A DNA stretch of 64,000 nucleotides from Lysinibacillus sp. PLM2 (GCA_023168345.1 AP025689.1:1548001-1612000); one strand, 5' to 3'; positions 8,477-18,299 are shown, counted from the stretch's first letter. The notes: generated by a model not told the origin, from the sequence alone. Made by a program: numbers and translations.

Positions 8477-9445
8477 TTAATTAAAAAACTCTCTTAATTC
8501 AATATTATTACTTACTTGATTTAACCCGATTAACAATTTTAATCTTGCTTTTTGTCCGCTTATCCCTGTGGCAAAAATTGCTCCTAAATCTTCTAGCATT
8601 TTACCTCCACCATCGTAGTCATAAACTGGTTCGGCAATCCCGTTATAGCAACGTGAAACGATAACTACGGGAATTTGTTTTTCAATTAGTTTTTTAATGC
8701 CATTACCTACACTTGGTGGGACATTGCCTTGTCCTAAACCTTCAAGAACTACACCATCATAGTTAAAATAGCTAATAGCTTCCATAAGATCTGCTTCCAT
8801 CCCAGCATACACTTTAAATAATGCTACCCGTTTTTGAATAGCCTCCACTTCAACATACCGTCTTTTAATTGGTGTATGATGAAAATGAATTTGCTTTTTC
8901 GTTATTAGACCAAGTGGCCCGTATTGAGGGCTCTGGAAAGTATTTACTGAAGAAGTAGAGGTCTTCGTACAATTAAATGCATGATGTACCTCATCGTTCA
9001 TCACGACAAGCACACCTTTGTTTCGTGCTTGATCATCACAAGCTACTCGAATCGCTGAAACGATGTTATAAATACCATCAGCACCTAATTCGTTGGAAGA
9101 ACGCATTGCACCTGTTAACACAATTGGAATATCTAATTTTGTCGTTAAATCTAAAAAATAAGCTGTTTCTTCTAATGTATCAGTTCCATGAGTTATAACC
9201 ACACCATCTATTGGTTGTTTTTTTATGTAATCAAAAATGGTATCCCGTAATGAGAGCATTTCTACAGGTGTAATATGTGGAGAGGGTAGATGAAAAGCCT
9301 CCGTTTCAATAATTGTTGCATATTGATTTAATTGTTGACTTAAACCTACTAGTGGGTTTGCATCGGAAGGTTGTACTGCACCTGTTTCATTATTTATTTG
9401 CATTGAAATTGTTCCGCCTGTGTGAACAAGTAAAATAGTTTTCAT
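8477..9445 (-). CDS. ansA: L-asparaginase, cytoplasmic type
   Basis: 322 residues; converts L-asparagine to aspartate and ammonia. The start is ATG 9445, preceded by AAGGAGT; a longer frame upstream lacks a ribosome site. HTGGTIS (residues 8-14, catalytic Thr12) and HGTDTLEETAYF give the two catalytic threonine regions of the family. No signal peptide, so it is the cytoplasmic type I/AnsA form. The ansB aspartase and ansR repressor genes found with ansA in B. subtilis are absent; it stands alone with its own terminator. Confidence 0.9.
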   Translation of the reverse strand: MKTILLVHTGGTISMQINNETGAVQPSDANPLVGLSQQLNQYATIIETEAFHLPSPHITPVEMLSLRDTIFDYIKKQPIDGVVITHGTDTLEETAYFLDLTTKLDIPIVLTGAMRSSNELGADGIYNIVSAIRVACDDQARNKGVLVVMNDEVHHAFNCTKTSTSSVNTFQSPQYGPLGLITKKQIHFHHTPIKRRYVEVEAIQKRVALFKVYAGMEADLMEAISYFNYDGVVLEGLGQGNVPPSVGNGIKKLIEKQIPVVIVSRCYNGIAEPVYDYDGGGKMLEDLGAIFATGISGQKARLKLLIGLNQVSNNIELREFFN

Positions 9446-9597
9446 TTTCTGACTCCTTAAACTACATTTTATGTACATATAATGTGTACTAACTATTATC
9501 TTATAATAAAGAGATGAGATAGAATTTCAAGTCGTAAACAATACTATTTTATCCCATTGGAATGTTTAATCATTGTTTTTATTTTTCGCGTTTTAAA

Positions 9598-9606
9598 TGG
9601 TATAAT
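9598..9606 (+). promoter_or_regulatory. Extended -10 promoter of prsW
   Basis: TGGTATAAT is a perfect extended -10 (TGnTATAAT), 34 bases before the prsW start. No good -35 is visible, as is common for this class. Confidence 0.65.
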
Positions 9607-9639
9607 TATTCCAATAAGTTGGAAAGGGAGCAAATCGAC

Positions 9640-10317
9640 ATGTTTATATTATTATCTTCTGCGATAGCTCCAGGCTTAGCTTTATTCAGTTACTTTTATT
9701 TAAGAAATCAAATGGCAACTGAACCTCGCAAAACATTGTTCCAGTCTTTTATTTATGGAGCGCTAATTACGTTTCCAATCATGTTTATACAATTTGTATT
9801 AAAAGAGGAGGGTGTGTTTTCACAACCCTTTATGGCAAACGTTGTTTTTTCAAGTACAATTGAAGAGTTTTTTAAATGGATTGTTATTTTTGCCATAATT
9901 TATGGCCATATCGAATTTGATGATCCATATGATGGAATCTTATATGGTGCTAGTATTTCGTTGGGATTTGCGACAGTTGAAAATGTTCTATATTTATTAT
10001 CTTTTGGTATTGATACCGCCTTTATTAGAGCTATGCTACCAGTAACGAGTCATGCTTTGTTTGGTGTTGTAATGGGTTATTATTTTGGGAAAAGTAAATT
10101 TGCTAGAAATGATCGTGCAACGGAATATTTGATTTTAGCATTTATTATCCCTTTAGTGTTACATCTAGCATATAATACAATTTTATCTTTTCAAAATGTT
10201 TGGTTTTATCTGGTTGCCCCATTTATGTTGTTTTTATGGTGGCTCGCCTTAAGAAAAGTGAAGCTAGCACATCAGCATTTAGTTGAACATTTAATAGAAC
10301 AAAATAAATACAATTAG
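9640..10317 (+). CDS. prsW: Intramembrane protease PrsW
   Basis: 225-residue polytopic membrane protein of the PrsW family (YpdC), with about seven hydrophobic segments. The conserved motif STIEEFFKW carries the paired glutamates; TSHALFG and LHLAYN carry the conserved histidines. In B. subtilis PrsW makes the first cut in anti-sigma factor RsiW. Neither RsiW nor SigW is in the window, so that substrate is by analogy. Start ATG 9640 follows AAAGGGAG; an upstream in-frame ATG at 9562 precedes the promoter. Confidence 0.9.
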   Translation: MFILLSSAIAPGLALFSYFYLRNQMATEPRKTLFQSFIYGALITFPIMFIQFVLKEEGVFSQPFMANVVFSSTIEEFFKWIVIFAIIYGHIEFDDPYDGILYGASISLGFATVENVLYLLSFGIDTAFIRAMLPVTSHALFGVVMGYYFGKSKFARNDRATEYLILAFIIPLVLHLAYNTILSFQNVWFYLVAPFMLFLWWLALRKVKLAHQHLVEHLIEQNKYN

Positions 10318-10368
10318 AGGTACATGTTTCATTGAATTGAAATTATGTACCTTTTTACATTTGTAAAC

Positions 10369-10397
10369 GTATAAAACATTTACTTTTTAACATGCTA
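10369..10397 (+). promoter_or_regulatory. Possible SigG (forespore) promoter of sleB
   Basis: GTATA (10369-10373), 17 bases, then CATGCTA (10391-10397) resembles the SigG consensus. sleB is a SigG gene in B. subtilis. The predicted transcript would begin almost at the ribosome site, which weakens the call. Confidence 0.45.
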
Positions 10398-10416
10398 TGA
10401 AAAAGGAGTGAAAAGG

Positions 10417-11223
10417 ATGTTAAGAAGTATATTAATAACAACAGTATTAGTTCTTGGAATCGCTTCGTCTATCGACCAGACGAAGGTTGCAAATGCGTTT
10501 TCCGGTCGACTTCTCGAACGTGGCTCTTCTGGAGATGATGTTATCGAATTACAAGCTAGACTACAATACTTAGGTTACTATAATGGAAAAATAGATGGTA
10601 TTTTCGGATACGGGACATATTGGGCATTACGTAATTTCCAAGAGGCATTTGATCTTGATATCGATGGTATTTTAGGTCAACGATCAAGAAGTGTATTAGT
10701 CAGAGCAAGTAATTTTGATAGAGAATGGGTGCACAGGCAAATAAGAGAAGGTAATGAATTTACTTATTATGGTGGAACACCTCTCGATCAGCAAGTAAAG
10801 AGTGGACGGGGATCCTCAGGTGGATCAGGTCAAAATAATACAACAACAGTACAGTTGCCATCAAAATATTCTGAACGAGATTTACAATTGATGGCAAATG
10901 CAGTCTACGGAGAATCGCGTGGAGAGCCCTATGAAGGACAAGTTGCTGTAGCGGCAGTTATATTAAATCGTTTAGAATCTCCAGATTTCCCAAATACAAT
11001 ATCAGAAATCATCTTTCAACCAGGTGCATTTACTGCTGTAGCAGATGGTCAAATTTGGTTAACACCTAATGAAAGAGCAAAGCAAGCAGTTCTTGATGCA
11101 ATGAATGGATGGGATCCAACAGAAAATGCATTGTATTACTTCAATCCAAAAACTGCGACAAGTAAATGGATTTGGTCAAGACCGCAAATTAAACAAATAG
11201 GTGAACATATATTCTGCTACTAA
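10417..11223 (+). CDS. sleB: Spore cortex-lytic enzyme SleB
   Basis: 268 residues. A signal peptide (to about residue 27) is followed by a peptidoglycan-binding domain (GSSGDDVIELQARLQYLGYY, ~residues 34-95). A Gly/Ser/Gln-rich linker and the Hydrolase_2 lytic transglycosylase domain follow from ~150, with NAVYGESRGEPYEGQ holding the catalytic Glu. It cuts cortex peptidoglycan containing muramic lactam during germination. Start ATG 10417 follows AAGGAG; the GTG at 10408 overlaps that site. ypeB follows 21 bases later as the usual bicistron. Confidence 0.95.
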   Translation: MLRSILITTVLVLGIASSIDQTKVANAFSGRLLERGSSGDDVIELQARLQYLGYYNGKIDGIFGYGTYWALRNFQEAFDLDIDGILGQRSRSVLVRASNFDREWVHRQIREGNEFTYYGGTPLDQQVKSGRGSSGGSGQNNTTTVQLPSKYSERDLQLMANAVYGESRGEPYEGQVAVAAVILNRLESPDFPNTISEIIFQPGAFTAVADGQIWLTPNERAKQAVLDAMNGWDPTENALYYFNPKTATSKWIWSRPQIKQIGEHIFCY

Positions 11224-11244
11224 CATACAGAAGGAGGGGAAACT

Positions 11245-12534
11245 ATGAAAAATGCAGTATATTTGTTATCGATAGCAGTTCTAGCACTTGCACTCTATTC
11301 CTTTGAAGTTAGAAGAGAAAATGAAGATTTACAAAGAGTCATTCATGCACAATATACAAACGCATTAACAAGTGCTTCTGAAACGCTAACGACGCTTCAA
11401 GCTTCAGTAACACAATCACTACTTTTCCAAGATAAAAATGCTTTGAATCAAGAATTAGATAATATTTGGCGTCTAAGCGATCAACTAAGAGGATCGATAA
11501 GTGGCTTACCTTTAAATAGAGAAGTAGCAAATAACTGGATGAGATATGTCGGGAATATCGGTGAAGAAGCAAGATTAGCTGCAGAAAATGGGGATTATGA
11601 ATCATGGCATAAAAAAATGGAGACTGTCTCTTCGAATTTAAGAGCTCTGTCAGATGAATGGGATATTGCAACAGCTATGTATTTTGAAAATGATGGGGAT
11701 TTTTCAAAATGGCAAAGAACTTTAAACAATGAAACTGAACAGGGTCAGTTTAAAAACATTGCTCAAAACTTAAAAACATACTCAGAAACTGATTTTCCTC
11801 TTACAGCGAGTGAGTCTGATTGGCAAAAGAAAAGAGATTTAAAACATCTTGAAGGTAAAGAAATAACAAAGGATCAAGCAATTGAAGCTTTGGAGATTAT
11901 ATTACCTGATATTAAAGATGCAGCATATACAGTGACGAAAAGTAAAGACGACGCACCATACCCGTTCTACCACATTCAATTTGTGAAGGGAAGTCGTGTA
12001 GGTTATGCAGACATCACTGTTAAAGGCGGTCAACTTTTGTCCTTCCTATCAGAACGACCTGTTCAAGAGGAAAACAATGTAACAGCACAGGATATTCGTG
12101 AGTTAACTAACCAATTTTTAGATCGAGCTGGTTACGATGATGTGGAAATGATAGAATTCCGTGAAAATCACGAAGTATACCATATTGTAGTGGCAAGGGT
12201 TGTCGGTGATGAAAAAGCAATTGTATATCCTGATGCTATTCAACTGAAAGTTTCAAAAAGTAGTGGTGAACTTTTAGGTTTAAATGCAATGGAATATGTA
12301 CAAAAAGAAAACGTTAATGAAGAGCAAACTGTTAACGAAATCGACTGGAAAGCATTCTTCAGACCTGGTACTGTTGTTGAAGAGGAAAAAATGATTTATA
12401 CGGAAAATGAACTGTTTGAGGTACGCCTTTGCTACGAAGTCATTGCTCGTTTTGATAATAAATATAATGATACGTTTAGAGTTGTAGTAGATGCTGATAC
12501 CCATGAGGTAGTAAAAGTAGAATATATGTCATAA
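11245..12534 (+). CDS. ypeB: Germination protein YpeB
   Basis: 429 residues, one N-terminal membrane helix (AVYLLSIAVLALALYSF), a helical middle and PepSY-like repeats in the C-terminal half. YpeB is needed to place and hold SleB inactive in the dormant spore; each protein is unstable without the other. AGGAGGGG precedes the ATG, and the gene follows sleB directly, so they are one operon. Confidence 0.94.
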   Translation: MKNAVYLLSIAVLALALYSFEVRRENEDLQRVIHAQYTNALTSASETLTTLQASVTQSLLFQDKNALNQELDNIWRLSDQLRGSISGLPLNREVANNWMRYVGNIGEEARLAAENGDYESWHKKMETVSSNLRALSDEWDIATAMYFENDGDFSKWQRTLNNETEQGQFKNIAQNLKTYSETDFPLTASESDWQKKRDLKHLEGKEITKDQAIEALEIILPDIKDAAYTVTKSKDDAPYPFYHIQFVKGSRVGYADITVKGGQLLSFLSERPVQEENNVTAQDIRELTNQFLDRAGYDDVEMIEFRENHEVYHIVVARVVGDEKAIVYPDAIQLKVSKSSGELLGLNAMEYVQKENVNEEQTVNEIDWKAFFRPGTVVEEEKMIYTENELFEVRLCYEVIARFDNKYNDTFRVVVDADTHEVVKVEYMS

Positions 12535-12615
12535 TAAACAGTGATAAATGATATAGAAAAAAAAGTAAACTCGTGCAATAATAAGTATATATTATTGGAC
12601 GAGGTGGCGGACAAA

Positions 12616-13275
12616 TTGGAACTAAAGATAGGTACTATTCTAACACTAGAACCGATTTCTACAGCAGAAAACTTGGAAAAATATCACTGCAAAATAGTAG
12701 ATCGTAATGACCGAGTAATTTTTATCGATTATCCAGTTAATACATTAACGAACAAAACAGCATATTTAATCGATGGTTCACAATTTCGTGTCACATTTAG
12801 CACTGAAGATAAAAATAGATATGCATTTAATACTCAAGTAGTTGGTCATAAAGTCGCTAATATTCCGATGATTATGCTTTTATTACCACCGGAAGAGGAA
12901 ATTATAAAAGTTCAACGAAGAGAATTTGTACGAGTTAGTACTACGATCGATGTTGCCGTTGAATTTGAGGGTAAATATTATCAATATGTTACTGAAGATG
13001 TAAGTGCTGGTGGAATAGCGCTTAACCTTTTGAACAAACCGGTTTCATTTCAAGATGGTGACCAAATAAATTTAACGATTGTTTTGCCGTACTCCAATGG
13101 AGATATCCAATATGTAAAAACAAAGGCATTCGTTGTAAGAATCTTTGAGAAAAATAAACTAAAAATAGCATCTATTCAATTTATTGATATGGATGATTTG
13201 GACAAACAACATATTGTTCGATTTTGCTTCGAACGACAATTAATGATTCGCAGAAAAGAATTAAATAATGTTTAA
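12616..13275 (+). CDS. ypfA: Cyclic di-GMP-binding PilZ protein YpfA (YcgR type)
   Basis: 219 residues from TTG 12616, preceded by GAGGTGG; upstream in-frame codons have no ribosome site. An N-terminal YcgR-like domain comes first. The PilZ domain has RREFVR (~residue 101) and DVSAGGIAL (~residue 136), the RxxxR and D/NxSxxG motifs that contact c-di-GMP. In B. subtilis this protein (YpfA/DgrA) slows flagellar motility. A long terminator follows. In B. subtilis a small gene, ypfB, separates it from cmk; none is seen here. Confidence 0.88.
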   Translation: MELKIGTILTLEPISTAENLEKYHCKIVDRNDRVIFIDYPVNTLTNKTAYLIDGSQFRVTFSTEDKNRYAFNTQVVGHKVANIPMIMLLLPPEEEIIKVQRREFVRVSTTIDVAVEFEGKYYQYVTEDVSAGGIALNLLNKPVSFQDGDQINLTIVLPYSNGDIQYVKTKAFVVRIFEKNKLKIASIQFIDMDDLDKQHIVRFCFERQLMIRRKELNNV

Positions 13276-13280
13276 TTTTA

Positions 13281-13346
13281 AAAAGCCCTACCTTGAGCTA
13301 CACCTAATTGTTACAATTTGGTTTTAGTTCGAGTAGAGGCTTTTTT
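13281..13346 (+). terminator. Long intrinsic terminator after ypfA
   Basis: AAAAGCC...CTAC pairs with GTAGAGGCTTTTTT, and the inside also pairs (CTTGAGCTA with TAGTTCGAG allowing G-U). The T-run is clear. Confidence 0.75.
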
Positions 13347-13449
13347 AATATTATCATTGTTTATTTGAAGTCAGAGTTGTGTTGTTCCAAATTGGTTAAA
13401 CTAATATAAACATTTAAGGTCAATCATTAGGAAAAAATTATAACTTCTA

Positions 13450-13458
13450 TGGTAAAAT
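13450..13458 (+). promoter_or_regulatory. Extended -10 promoter of cmk
   Basis: TGGTAAAAT, an extended -10 of the TGnTAtAAT type, 24 bases before the cmk start. A -35 is not clear. Confidence 0.5.
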
Positions 13459-13481
13459 ACTGATGGAAAGTAGGGATATTT

Positions 13482-14156
13482 ATGACAAAGAAAATACAAA
13501 TCGCAATTGATGGTCCTGCAGGGGCTGGTAAGAGTACAATCGCAAAAATCGTAGCAGAAGCGCTAGGTTATACATATATCGATACAGGTGCAATGTATCG
13601 TGCCGTAACGTATAAAGCTTTAATGAGAAACATAAAATTAAATGATGCTAAAGCATTAGAGGAAATGTTATTAGACACTTCCATTGAATTAAAGCCTTCT
13701 GAAAAAGGACAACTTGTATATGTAGATGGTGAAGATGTATCACAATTAATTCGTTCCAATGAAGTTACAAATAATGTATCTCAAGTTTCAGCTCATCCGA
13801 ATATAAGAAAAATATTAGTAAATATGCAAAAAGATTTAGCATCCAATGGTGGTATCGTAATGGATGGTCGAGACATTGGTACACAGGTATTAAAAGAAGC
13901 ACAGTTAAAAATATTTATGTCAGCATCAGTAGAGGAAAGAGCAAAAAGACGTTTACTAGATAATGAATCACGAGGAATACTATCGGATATTGAAACACTG
14001 AAAAAAGAAATTACAAAACGTGATAAATTAGATAGTGAAAGAGAAGCTTCACCACTAATTCAAGCGGAAGATGCGATCTATCTCGATACAACTAATTTAT
14101 CAATCATTGAAGCTGCAGATGTAATTTTAAAATTAGCAAGGGATAAAATGGAATAA
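13482..14156 (+). CDS. cmk: Cytidylate kinase
   Basis: 224 residues, the normal length. P-loop GPAGAGKST (~residues 10-18), then YIDTGAMYRAVT and the DGRDIGT motif (~residue 128), all hallmarks of bacterial CMP kinase. It phosphorylates CMP and dCMP with ATP in the cytoplasm. The next gene downstream is the S1 homologue, the usual cmk-rpsA order in bacteria, but separated here by about 360 bases. Confidence 0.95.
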   Translation: MTKKIQIAIDGPAGAGKSTIAKIVAEALGYTYIDTGAMYRAVTYKALMRNIKLNDAKALEEMLLDTSIELKPSEKGQLVYVDGEDVSQLIRSNEVTNNVSQVSAHPNIRKILVNMQKDLASNGGIVMDGRDIGTQVLKEAQLKIFMSASVEERAKRRLLDNESRGILSDIETLKKEITKRDKLDSEREASPLIQAEDAIYLDTTNLSIIEAADVILKLARDKME

Positions 14157-14455
14157 TTTTAGAATACATGCGTATTTTCAATATATAGATAAATTTTTTT
14201 AGCAAGGACGGGCTTTATTCCTTACATCCCGCAAGAAAGCTTTGCTTTGCATCGAAGACGGAGGGAGCAGATGCTCTCTTAGACTGCTTCTTTAACAAAC
14301 GACTATTAAGGGAGAGGGAATATTTACTATTCTTTCTATGTCTACTTGCTTGAAAATTACTTTTATCCGAGCCTCATCTTTTAAGAAACAAGAAAGGTTA
14401 ACCGCCAAATAGCTCGGCAATTAACCAAGTTTTTCTAAAAGAAAGGGAATATTTT
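14157..14455 (+). other. cmk to rpsA spacer, structured but unidentified
   Basis: No gene seen. It contains a GC-richer stretch at 14205-14300 with several short inverted repeats, and a hairpin at 14396-14426 (GGTTAA / TTAACC around GCC / GGC with a symmetric internal loop) followed by a short T-run, which could be a terminator upstream of the rpsA promoter. Confidence 0.45.
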
Positions 14456-14484
14456 TTGTTTTTATGAAGATTTTTTAATAAAAT
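14456..14484 (+). promoter_or_regulatory. SigA promoter of rpsA homologue
   Basis: TTGTTT (14456-14461), 17-base spacer, TAAAAT (14479-14484), about 32 bases before the start codon and upstream of GAAGGAGGG. Confidence 0.65.
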
Positions 14485-14515
14485 AGAAATTGGAAGATGC
14501 GAAGGAGGGTTACAT

Positions 14516-15661
14516 ATGTCTGAAGAAATGAACGCAAACGCAGGCCAAGAATTTCGAGAAGGAGATATTGTGAAAGGTGTTGCTGCAAAAGTCGAAGACA
14601 AAGCAGTAACTGTTTCAATAGAAGGTGCACCGTTTGACGGTATTGTACCAATTAGCGAACTTTCGAGCTTGCATATTGAAAAAGCCTCTGATGTTGTATC
14701 AGTAGGTGATGAATTAGAATTAGTCATCACGAAAATTGAAGAAGAAAATTTTGTTTTATCAAAACGTAAAGTTGATGCAATGAAAGCATGGGATAAGCTT
14801 GAGGCACAATTTGCATCAGGGGAAAGCTTTGAAGCTGAAGTAAAGGATGTTGTGAAGGGTGGCCTGGTAGTTGATTTAGGCGTACGTGGCTTCGTTCCTG
14901 CATCATTAGTAGAAGACTATTTTGTTGAAGATTTTGAAGATTATAAAGGTAAAACTTTACGTTTTAAAATAACTGAACTTGATAAAGAAAAAGGCCGATT
15001 AATTTTATCCCATCGCGCAGTAGTAGAAGAGCAAAAGAACTCTAAGAAGAAACAAGTACTTGGAGGAATCAAAGAAGGCGATATACTAGAAGGTACTGTT
15101 CAACGTATCGCGCCATTTGGAGCTTTTATTGATATTGGTGGCGTTGATGGTTTAGTGCATATTTCTCAAGTAGCTCATGAGCATGTAGAAGACGTTGCTA
15201 CAGTATTATCAAAAGGTCAAGCTGTAAAAGTGAAAGTATTATCAGTAGACCCATCAAATGAAAGAATTTCTTTATCGATTAAAGATACTTTGCCAGGACC
15301 TTGGACAAACATTGAGGAACGTGTGGCAAAAGGTTCAGTTCTAAAAGGAACTGTAAAACGTTTAGTTTCATTTGGTGCATTTGTTGAAGTTTTACCTAGT
15401 ATTGAGGGATTAGTTCATATATCACAAATTTCCCATAAACATATAAACACTCCTCATGAGGTATTAAAAGAAGGACAAGAAGTTGAAGTAAAAGTGTTAG
15501 ATGTAAACGAGGCTGAGAAACGTTTATCTCTAAGTATGAAAGAACTTCAAGAAAATCCTGAAAAGGTTGAAGAGTTCGATTATGAATTACCAGAAGAAAA
15601 TACTGGCTTCTCATTAAGCGATGTAATCGGAGATCAACTAAAAGGGTTTACTAATAAATAA
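14516..15661 (+). CDS. rpsA: Ribosomal protein S1 homologue (YpfD), four S1 domains
   Basis: 381 residues. Four S1 RNA-binding repeats start near residues 18, 101, 187 and 272; the third and fourth are best conserved (GAFIDIGGVDGLVHISQ and GAFVEVLPSIEGLVHISQ). Proteobacterial S1 has six repeats. The Bacillus protein is not essential and may not be a firm ribosome component, so a role in translation is likely but looser than in E. coli. A very strong ribosome site (AAGGAGGG) precedes the ATG. Confidence 0.92.
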   Translation: MSEEMNANAGQEFREGDIVKGVAAKVEDKAVTVSIEGAPFDGIVPISELSSLHIEKASDVVSVGDELELVITKIEEENFVLSKRKVDAMKAWDKLEAQFASGESFEAEVKDVVKGGLVVDLGVRGFVPASLVEDYFVEDFEDYKGKTLRFKITELDKEKGRLILSHRAVVEEQKNSKKKQVLGGIKEGDILEGTVQRIAPFGAFIDIGGVDGLVHISQVAHEHVEDVATVLSKGQAVKVKVLSVDPSNERISLSIKDTLPGPWTNIEERVAKGSVLKGTVKRLVSFGAFVEVLPSIEGLVHISQISHKHINTPHEVLKEGQEVEVKVLDVNEAEKRLSLSMKELQENPEKVEEFDYELPEENTGFSLSDVIGDQLKGFTNK

Positions 15662-15679
15662 TATTAATTTTCATATCTA

Positions 15680-15711
15680 ACAGGTGTGTAAATATTCACA
15701 CCTGTTTTTTT
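15680..15711 (+). terminator. Intrinsic terminator after rpsA homologue
   Basis: CAGGTGTG (15681-15688) / CACACCTG (15697-15704) followed by seven or more T. Confidence 0.92.
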
Positions 15712-15889
15712 CTTTTATAAATTTAATTTGTCTTTTAACTACATAATTGAGTAATAAGATTATATTAAGCTAGTGTCTAAAGGTATTGATGTAACTTTTG
15801 GTAATAATCCCATCGTGTTAGACAATACTATATGTGATCGATATATGGCATAAAGTGCAAGACAGAACACGACGTTTCTCGTGAATAGT

Positions 15890-15918
15890 GTGATATCATA
15901 CTCGAATTCGTGTATAAT
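15890..15918 (+). promoter_or_regulatory. Promoter of der
   Basis: GTGATA, 17 bases, then a perfect TATAAT (15913-15918), 34 bases before the start. The -35 is weak. Apart from the rpsA terminator and this promoter, the 15662-15952 spacer shows nothing; the B. subtilis genes yphA and yphB are absent from it. Confidence 0.55.
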
Positions 15919-15952
15919 ACAAAAGATAAGAAATTGGAAGGATGAAGTACAG

Positions 15953-17263
15953 ATGACAAAACCAGTAATCGCCATCGTAGGTCGTCCGAACGTAGGGAAG
16001 TCAACAATTTTTAACCGTATTGTTGGTGAACGTGTTTCCATCGTGGAAGATATACCAGGTGTAACACGTGATCGTATTTATAGTTCGGCAGATTGGTTAA
16101 CACACGAATTCAATATTATCGATACGGGTGGTATTGAAATAGGCGACGAGCCATTTTTAGAACAAATTCGAGCACAGGCGGAAATCGCGATTCAAGAGGC
16201 GGATGTTATTATTTTTATGACAAATGGCCGTGAAGGCGTGACGCTAGCCGATGAACAAGTGGCTAAAATTTTATACAAAACTAAAAAGCCGGTAGTTCTT
16301 GCAGTTAATAAAATCGACAATCCTGATATGAGGGAAATGATTTATGATTTTTATTCTCTAGGTTTTGGAGAACCATTTCCTATTTCAGGATCCCACGGTT
16401 TAGGACTGGGAGATTTATTAGATGAATGTGCAAAACATTTCCCTAAGGAAGATGAAGAACAATATTCAGAAGACACAATAAAATTTAGTTTAATAGGTCG
16501 ACCAAATGTAGGAAAGTCTTCTTTAGTAAATGCCTTCCTTGGTCAAGATAGAGTAATTGTGAGTGATATTGCCGGTACGACACGCGATGCAATTGACACT
16601 CCATATACTTATGAAGGACAGGAATATGTCATTATTGATACTGCGGGGATGCGTAAAAGAGGGAAAGTTTACGAATCAACAGAAAAATACTCGGTTCTTC
16701 GTGCAATGAGGGCAATTGAACGTTCAGATGTTGTTTTAGTTGTATTAAATGCAGATGAGGGTATTCAAGAGCAGGATAAAAAAATCGCTGGCTATGCTCA
16801 TGAAGCAGGCAAAGCGATTGTTATCGTTGTGAATAAATGGGATGCTGTTGAAAAAAATGATAAAACAATGAATTTATTTACACAGCAAATTCGTGAGCAC
16901 TTTTTATATTTGCATTATGCTCCAATTATCTTTGTATCTGCGAAAACAAAGCAACGGGTACATCAAATATTATCGCTTGTTCAACGAGTTAGTGAGAACC
17001 ACGCGATGCGTATTCAATCTTCAATTTTAAATGAAGTAATCGAGGATGCTATTGCGCGTAATCCAGCTCCGACTGATAAAGGACGCCGTTTACGCATTTA
17101 CTACACAACACAAGTAGCGATCAAGCCGCCAACATTTGTAACCTTTGTAAATGATCCAGAATTAATGCACTTTTCTTATGAACGATTCCTAGAAAACCGA
17201 ATTCGTGAAACCTTTGATTTTGAAGGAACACCAATACGTATGATTGCACGCGCTAGGGAATAA
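15953..17263 (+). CDS. der: Ribosome-associated GTPase Der (EngA)
   Basis: 436 residues, exactly the B. subtilis length, with start ATG 15953. Two tandem G domains: the first has GRPNVGKS (~9-16) and DTGG, the second GRPNVGKS (~183-190), [10 protein letters not shown] and NKWD. A C-terminal KH-like domain follows. Der is essential for maturing the 50S ribosomal subunit. It sits with gpsA, 22 bases downstream, as one transcription unit. Confidence 0.96.
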   Translation: MTKPVIAIVGRPNVGKSTIFNRIVGERVSIVEDIPGVTRDRIYSSADWLTHEFNIIDTGGIEIGDEPFLEQIRAQAEIAIQEADVIIFMTNGREGVTLADEQVAKILYKTKKPVVLAVNKIDNPDMREMIYDFYSLGFGEPFPISGSHGLGLGDLLDECAKHFPKEDEEQYSEDTIKFSLIGRPNVGKSSLVNAFLGQDRVIVSDIAGTTRDAIDTPYTYEGQEYVIIDTAGMRKRGKVYESTEKYSVLRAMRAIERSDVVLVVLNADEGIQEQDKKIAGYAHEAGKAIVIVVNKWDAVEKNDKTMNLFTQQIREHFLYLHYAPIIFVSAKTKQRVHQILSLVQRVSENHAMRIQSSILNEVIEDAIARNPAPTDKGRRLRIYYTTQVAIKPPTFVTFVNDPELMHFSYERFLENRIRETFDFEGTPIRMIARARE

Positions 17264-17285
17264 TTGAGGGAAGGGGATTTTTTCA

Positions 17286-18299
17286 ATGGACCATGTAACT
17301 GTATTTGGTGCTGGATCTTGGGGAACAGCGCTAGCCATTGTGCTAGCAGAAAATGGTCATAATACTCTTCTTTGGACTCATCGACAAGATCAAGCAAATG
17401 AAATAAACGACCAGCATACAAATAAAAAATATTTACCCGAAACAGTTCTTCCAGACCTACTAACAGCAACGAGTGACATGAAGCAAGCAGTAGAACATGC
17501 TTCTATTTATGTAATGGCTGTGCCGACAAAAGCAATACGAGAGGTCTGCGGAAATATAGTGGATCATTTATCGAAAAAGGCGTTATTTATCCATGTTTCT
17601 AAGGGAATTGAGCCAGATTCATTATTAAGAATCTCGGAAATATTAGAGCAAAGTTTACCTTCTGACCTAGTACAAGATATTGTAGTATTATCTGGACCAA
17701 GTCATGCAGAAGAAGTGGTATTACGTCATCCAACTACGATTACTGCAGCTTGTAAAAATATCAAATCCGCTGAAAAAACACAGGATTTATTTATGAACAG
17801 CTATTTCCGTGTCTATACAAATACGGATGTCATCGGTGTTGAAATAGGTGGCGCATTAAAAAATGTTATTGCATTAGCTGCGGGAATTTCTGATGGATTA
17901 GGTTATGGTGATAATGCAAAAGCCGCACTAATTACTAGAGGCTTAGCTGAAATTTCTCGAGTAGGCGTAAAGATGGGTGGAAATCCATTTACTTTTTCAG
18001 GATTATCCGGTATGGGAGACTTAATTGTAACTTGTACAAGTGTCCATTCGCGAAACTGGCGTGCAGGTAATATGCTTGGAAAGGGCATGAAGCTTCATGA
18101 AGTGTTAGAAAAGATGGGTATGGTAGTTGAAGGTGTGCGTACAACAAAGGCAGCATATCAATTATCTACAAAATATGAAGTGCCAATGCCATTAACAGCT
18201 GCATTGTATGATGTGCTATTTAATGAAAAAGTTCCGAAAGATGCTGTAGATGAGCTGATGATTCGGATGAAGAAGCGAGAAATTGATAATTTAATATAA
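17286..18299 (+). CDS. gpsA: Glycerol-3-phosphate dehydrogenase [NAD(P)+]
   Basis: 337 residues. N-terminal NAD(P)-binding motif GAGSWGTALA (residues 7-16), then SKGIEPDS and GPSHAEEV. The catalytic-Lys region EIGGALKNVIALAAGISDGLGYGDN lies near 185-210. It reduces dihydroxyacetone phosphate to sn-glycerol-3-phosphate for phospholipid and teichoic acid synthesis. Pairing with der is conserved in Bacillales. Confidence 0.95.
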   Translation: MDHVTVFGAGSWGTALAIVLAENGHNTLLWTHRQDQANEINDQHTNKKYLPETVLPDLLTATSDMKQAVEHASIYVMAVPTKAIREVCGNIVDHLSKKALFIHVSKGIEPDSLLRISEILEQSLPSDLVQDIVVLSGPSHAEEVVLRHPTTITAACKNIKSAEKTQDLFMNSYFRVYTNTDVIGVEIGGALKNVIALAAGISDGLGYGDNAKAALITRGLAEISRVGVKMGGNPFTFSGLSGMGDLIVTCTSVHSRNWRAGNMLGKGMKLHEVLEKMGMVVEGVRTTKAAYQLSTKYEVPMPLTAALYDVLFNEKVPKDAVDELMIRMKKREIDNLI

